DNA of 64,000 nucleotides, taken from positions 9,175,127 to 9,239,126 of the forward strand of contig NZ_CP086322.1 of NCBI RefSeq assembly GCF_023277745.1, read 5' to 3'. This document shows, one piece after another, positions 63,292 to 64,000 of the stretch. Below the pieces are notes generated by a model that saw nothing but the letters and a program-made list of their open reading frames with translations, ran no database searches and was not told the origin of the DNA. The position numbers and the translations under genes are program-made. The first letter of the stretch is position 1. Every line of letters begins with the position of its first letter. Source of the DNA: Streptomyces halobius. GTDB taxonomy: Bacteria; Actinomycetota; Actinomycetes; Streptomycetales; Streptomycetaceae.

Positions 63292-64000
63292 ATGGCCTCC
63301 ACCGTCCTGGTCGTCACCGCGCTGGAAGACGTCACCGCGGACTGGGTCATCGCCGCTGAACGAGCGTGAGGTGCCCGTCGTACGCGTCGACCCCCCGCCG
63401 TCGGACCGGCCCTGACCTTCGGGTTCCGTATCGGCGTACAGTCCCGGCGTGGGGCGGGCGGCTGCGCACCGGCAGCCGGGAGGTGGAGCTGGGGGAGGTG
63501 GCGGCGGTCTACTACCGCCGCCCCACCCCGTACGCCGCCCGGTACGAGCACCTGCCCCAGCAGCAGCGGGAGTTCGCCGCCGCCGAGGCGAGACACGGAC
63601 TCGGCGGCGTCCTCAACGACCTGCACGGCGCGCTGTACGTCAACCACCCGTCCGCCGTGACCCGCACGGACTTCAAGCCCGCCCAGCTCCAGCGGTTCGC
63701 CGAGCTCGGCCTTGCGATCCCGCCGACCCTGGTCACCAACGACGTCGAGCAGGCACGGAAGTTCGCCGCCCGACACGGCCGTGTCATCTACAAGACGTTC
63801 CGCGGCCTGCCCCGCAGCGAGGACGGGCACACCGGGGCTATCTGGGCTCAGCGCGTCGATCCGGATTCCTTCGACGACTCGCTCGCGGTGACCGCGCACC
63901 TGTTCCAGGCGGAGATCCCCAAGACCGGCGATGTGCGGGTGACCGTGGTCGCGAAGAAGGTGTTCGCCCAGCAGATCGCCGCCCCGGACGGCGCGCTGGA
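63292..64000 (+). pseudogene. tgmB: ATP-grasp ligase (TgmB-like), frameshifted near its start and running off the right edge
   Basis: ATG 63292 gives MASTVLVVTALEDVTADWVI, then shifts near 63352, 63395 and 63455 are needed to read ERxVPVVRVDP, ALTFGFRIGVQ and SREVELGEVAAVYYRRPTPY. From about 63460 one frame continues to the edge with HPSAVTRTDFKPAQLQRFAE, RVIYKTFRGLPR, and the ATP-grasp core beginning. The family ligates side chains of TgmA peptides using ATP. Only 3 bases separate it from tgmA. As written it would be inactive. Confidence 0.8.

Noticed and set aside
1..64000. tRNA or rRNA genes as integration sites
   Set aside because: None recognised by eye; a covariance-model search would be decisive.

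Overview
The window is high-GC actinobacterial DNA, almost certainly Streptomyces or a close relative. Most genes show very GC-rich third codon positions. The families seen (DUF6183-, DUF6415-, DUF6879/DUF5753-, DUF6087- and MmyB-like proteins, replication-relaxation protein, linaridin and graspetide peptides) are typical of that genus. Two blocks of conjugation genes, at least four insertion sequences and many broken genes point to an accessory region: a conjugative plasmid, an integrative element or a chromosome arm. No rRNA, tRNA or CRISPR array was recognised.

Layout. (1) 1-3.5 kb, minus strand: a type IV secretion block (VirB4-, VirB3-, VirB2- and VirB8-like proteins) followed by a repeat-rich regulatory tract (3.5-3.95 kb). 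(2) 4.1-8.0 kb: a hydrolase with a divergent winged-helix regulator, and a two-gene ABC-2 exporter. (3) 8.35-16.6 kb, plus strand: a compact linaridin-type RiPP cluster. Three tandem precursor peptides sharing a MATPA motif are followed by a translationally coupled chain: SdpB/HTTM-like membrane protein, alpha/beta hydrolase, small conserved protein, CypM-like methyltransferase, a 59-aa membrane protein, ABC exporter, FAD oxidoreductase, and two small proteins. No decarboxylase and no cysteine-ended core are present, so a type-B linaridin is expected. (4) 16.9-24 kb: a lower-GC scar zone with small regulators, a truncated response regulator, transposase remnants (one fused to a second copy of a linaridin-cluster protein), an IS5-type transposase, and a DUF6183-like gene enclosed by 48-bp inverted repeats. 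(5) 24-29.7 kb: a VirD4/TraG-like ATPase, a replication-relaxation protein and a frameshifted HTH/replication-like gene, ending at an iteron-like repeat array. (6) 29.6-36.1 kb: small membrane proteins, an IS5-like element with extra ends, a DUF6879/DUF5753 regulatory cassette and a broken DoxX gene. (7) 36.5-46 kb: a secreted protein made of three nearly identical 71-residue repeats, a methyltransferase relic, a DUF1353 protein, an intact IS1182 element beside a frameshifted lipoprotein gene, and a thioesterase/SnoaL/MmyB operon. (8) 46.2-55.3 kb: a Wadjet (JetABCD) anti-plasmid SMC system in canonical order, with JetD cut short by an IS3 (IS6110-like) element whose own inverted repeat now encodes the JetD C-terminus. 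(9) 55.7-64 kb: tandem TniQ-like genes, a multiply frameshifted DEAH helicase, and a decaying graspetide locus (broken regulator, intact TgmA-like precursor, frameshifted ATP-grasp ligase running off the window).

The linaridin operon looks intact and probably functional. By contrast, several genes between 35 and 64 kb carry frameshifts or stops while jetABC (about 7.0 kb) is clean. That pattern fits patchy decay better than uniform sequencing error, though error cannot be excluded. The window as a whole reads as conjugation machinery and peptide biosynthesis, with a plasmid-defence system disabled or altered by an insertion sequence.
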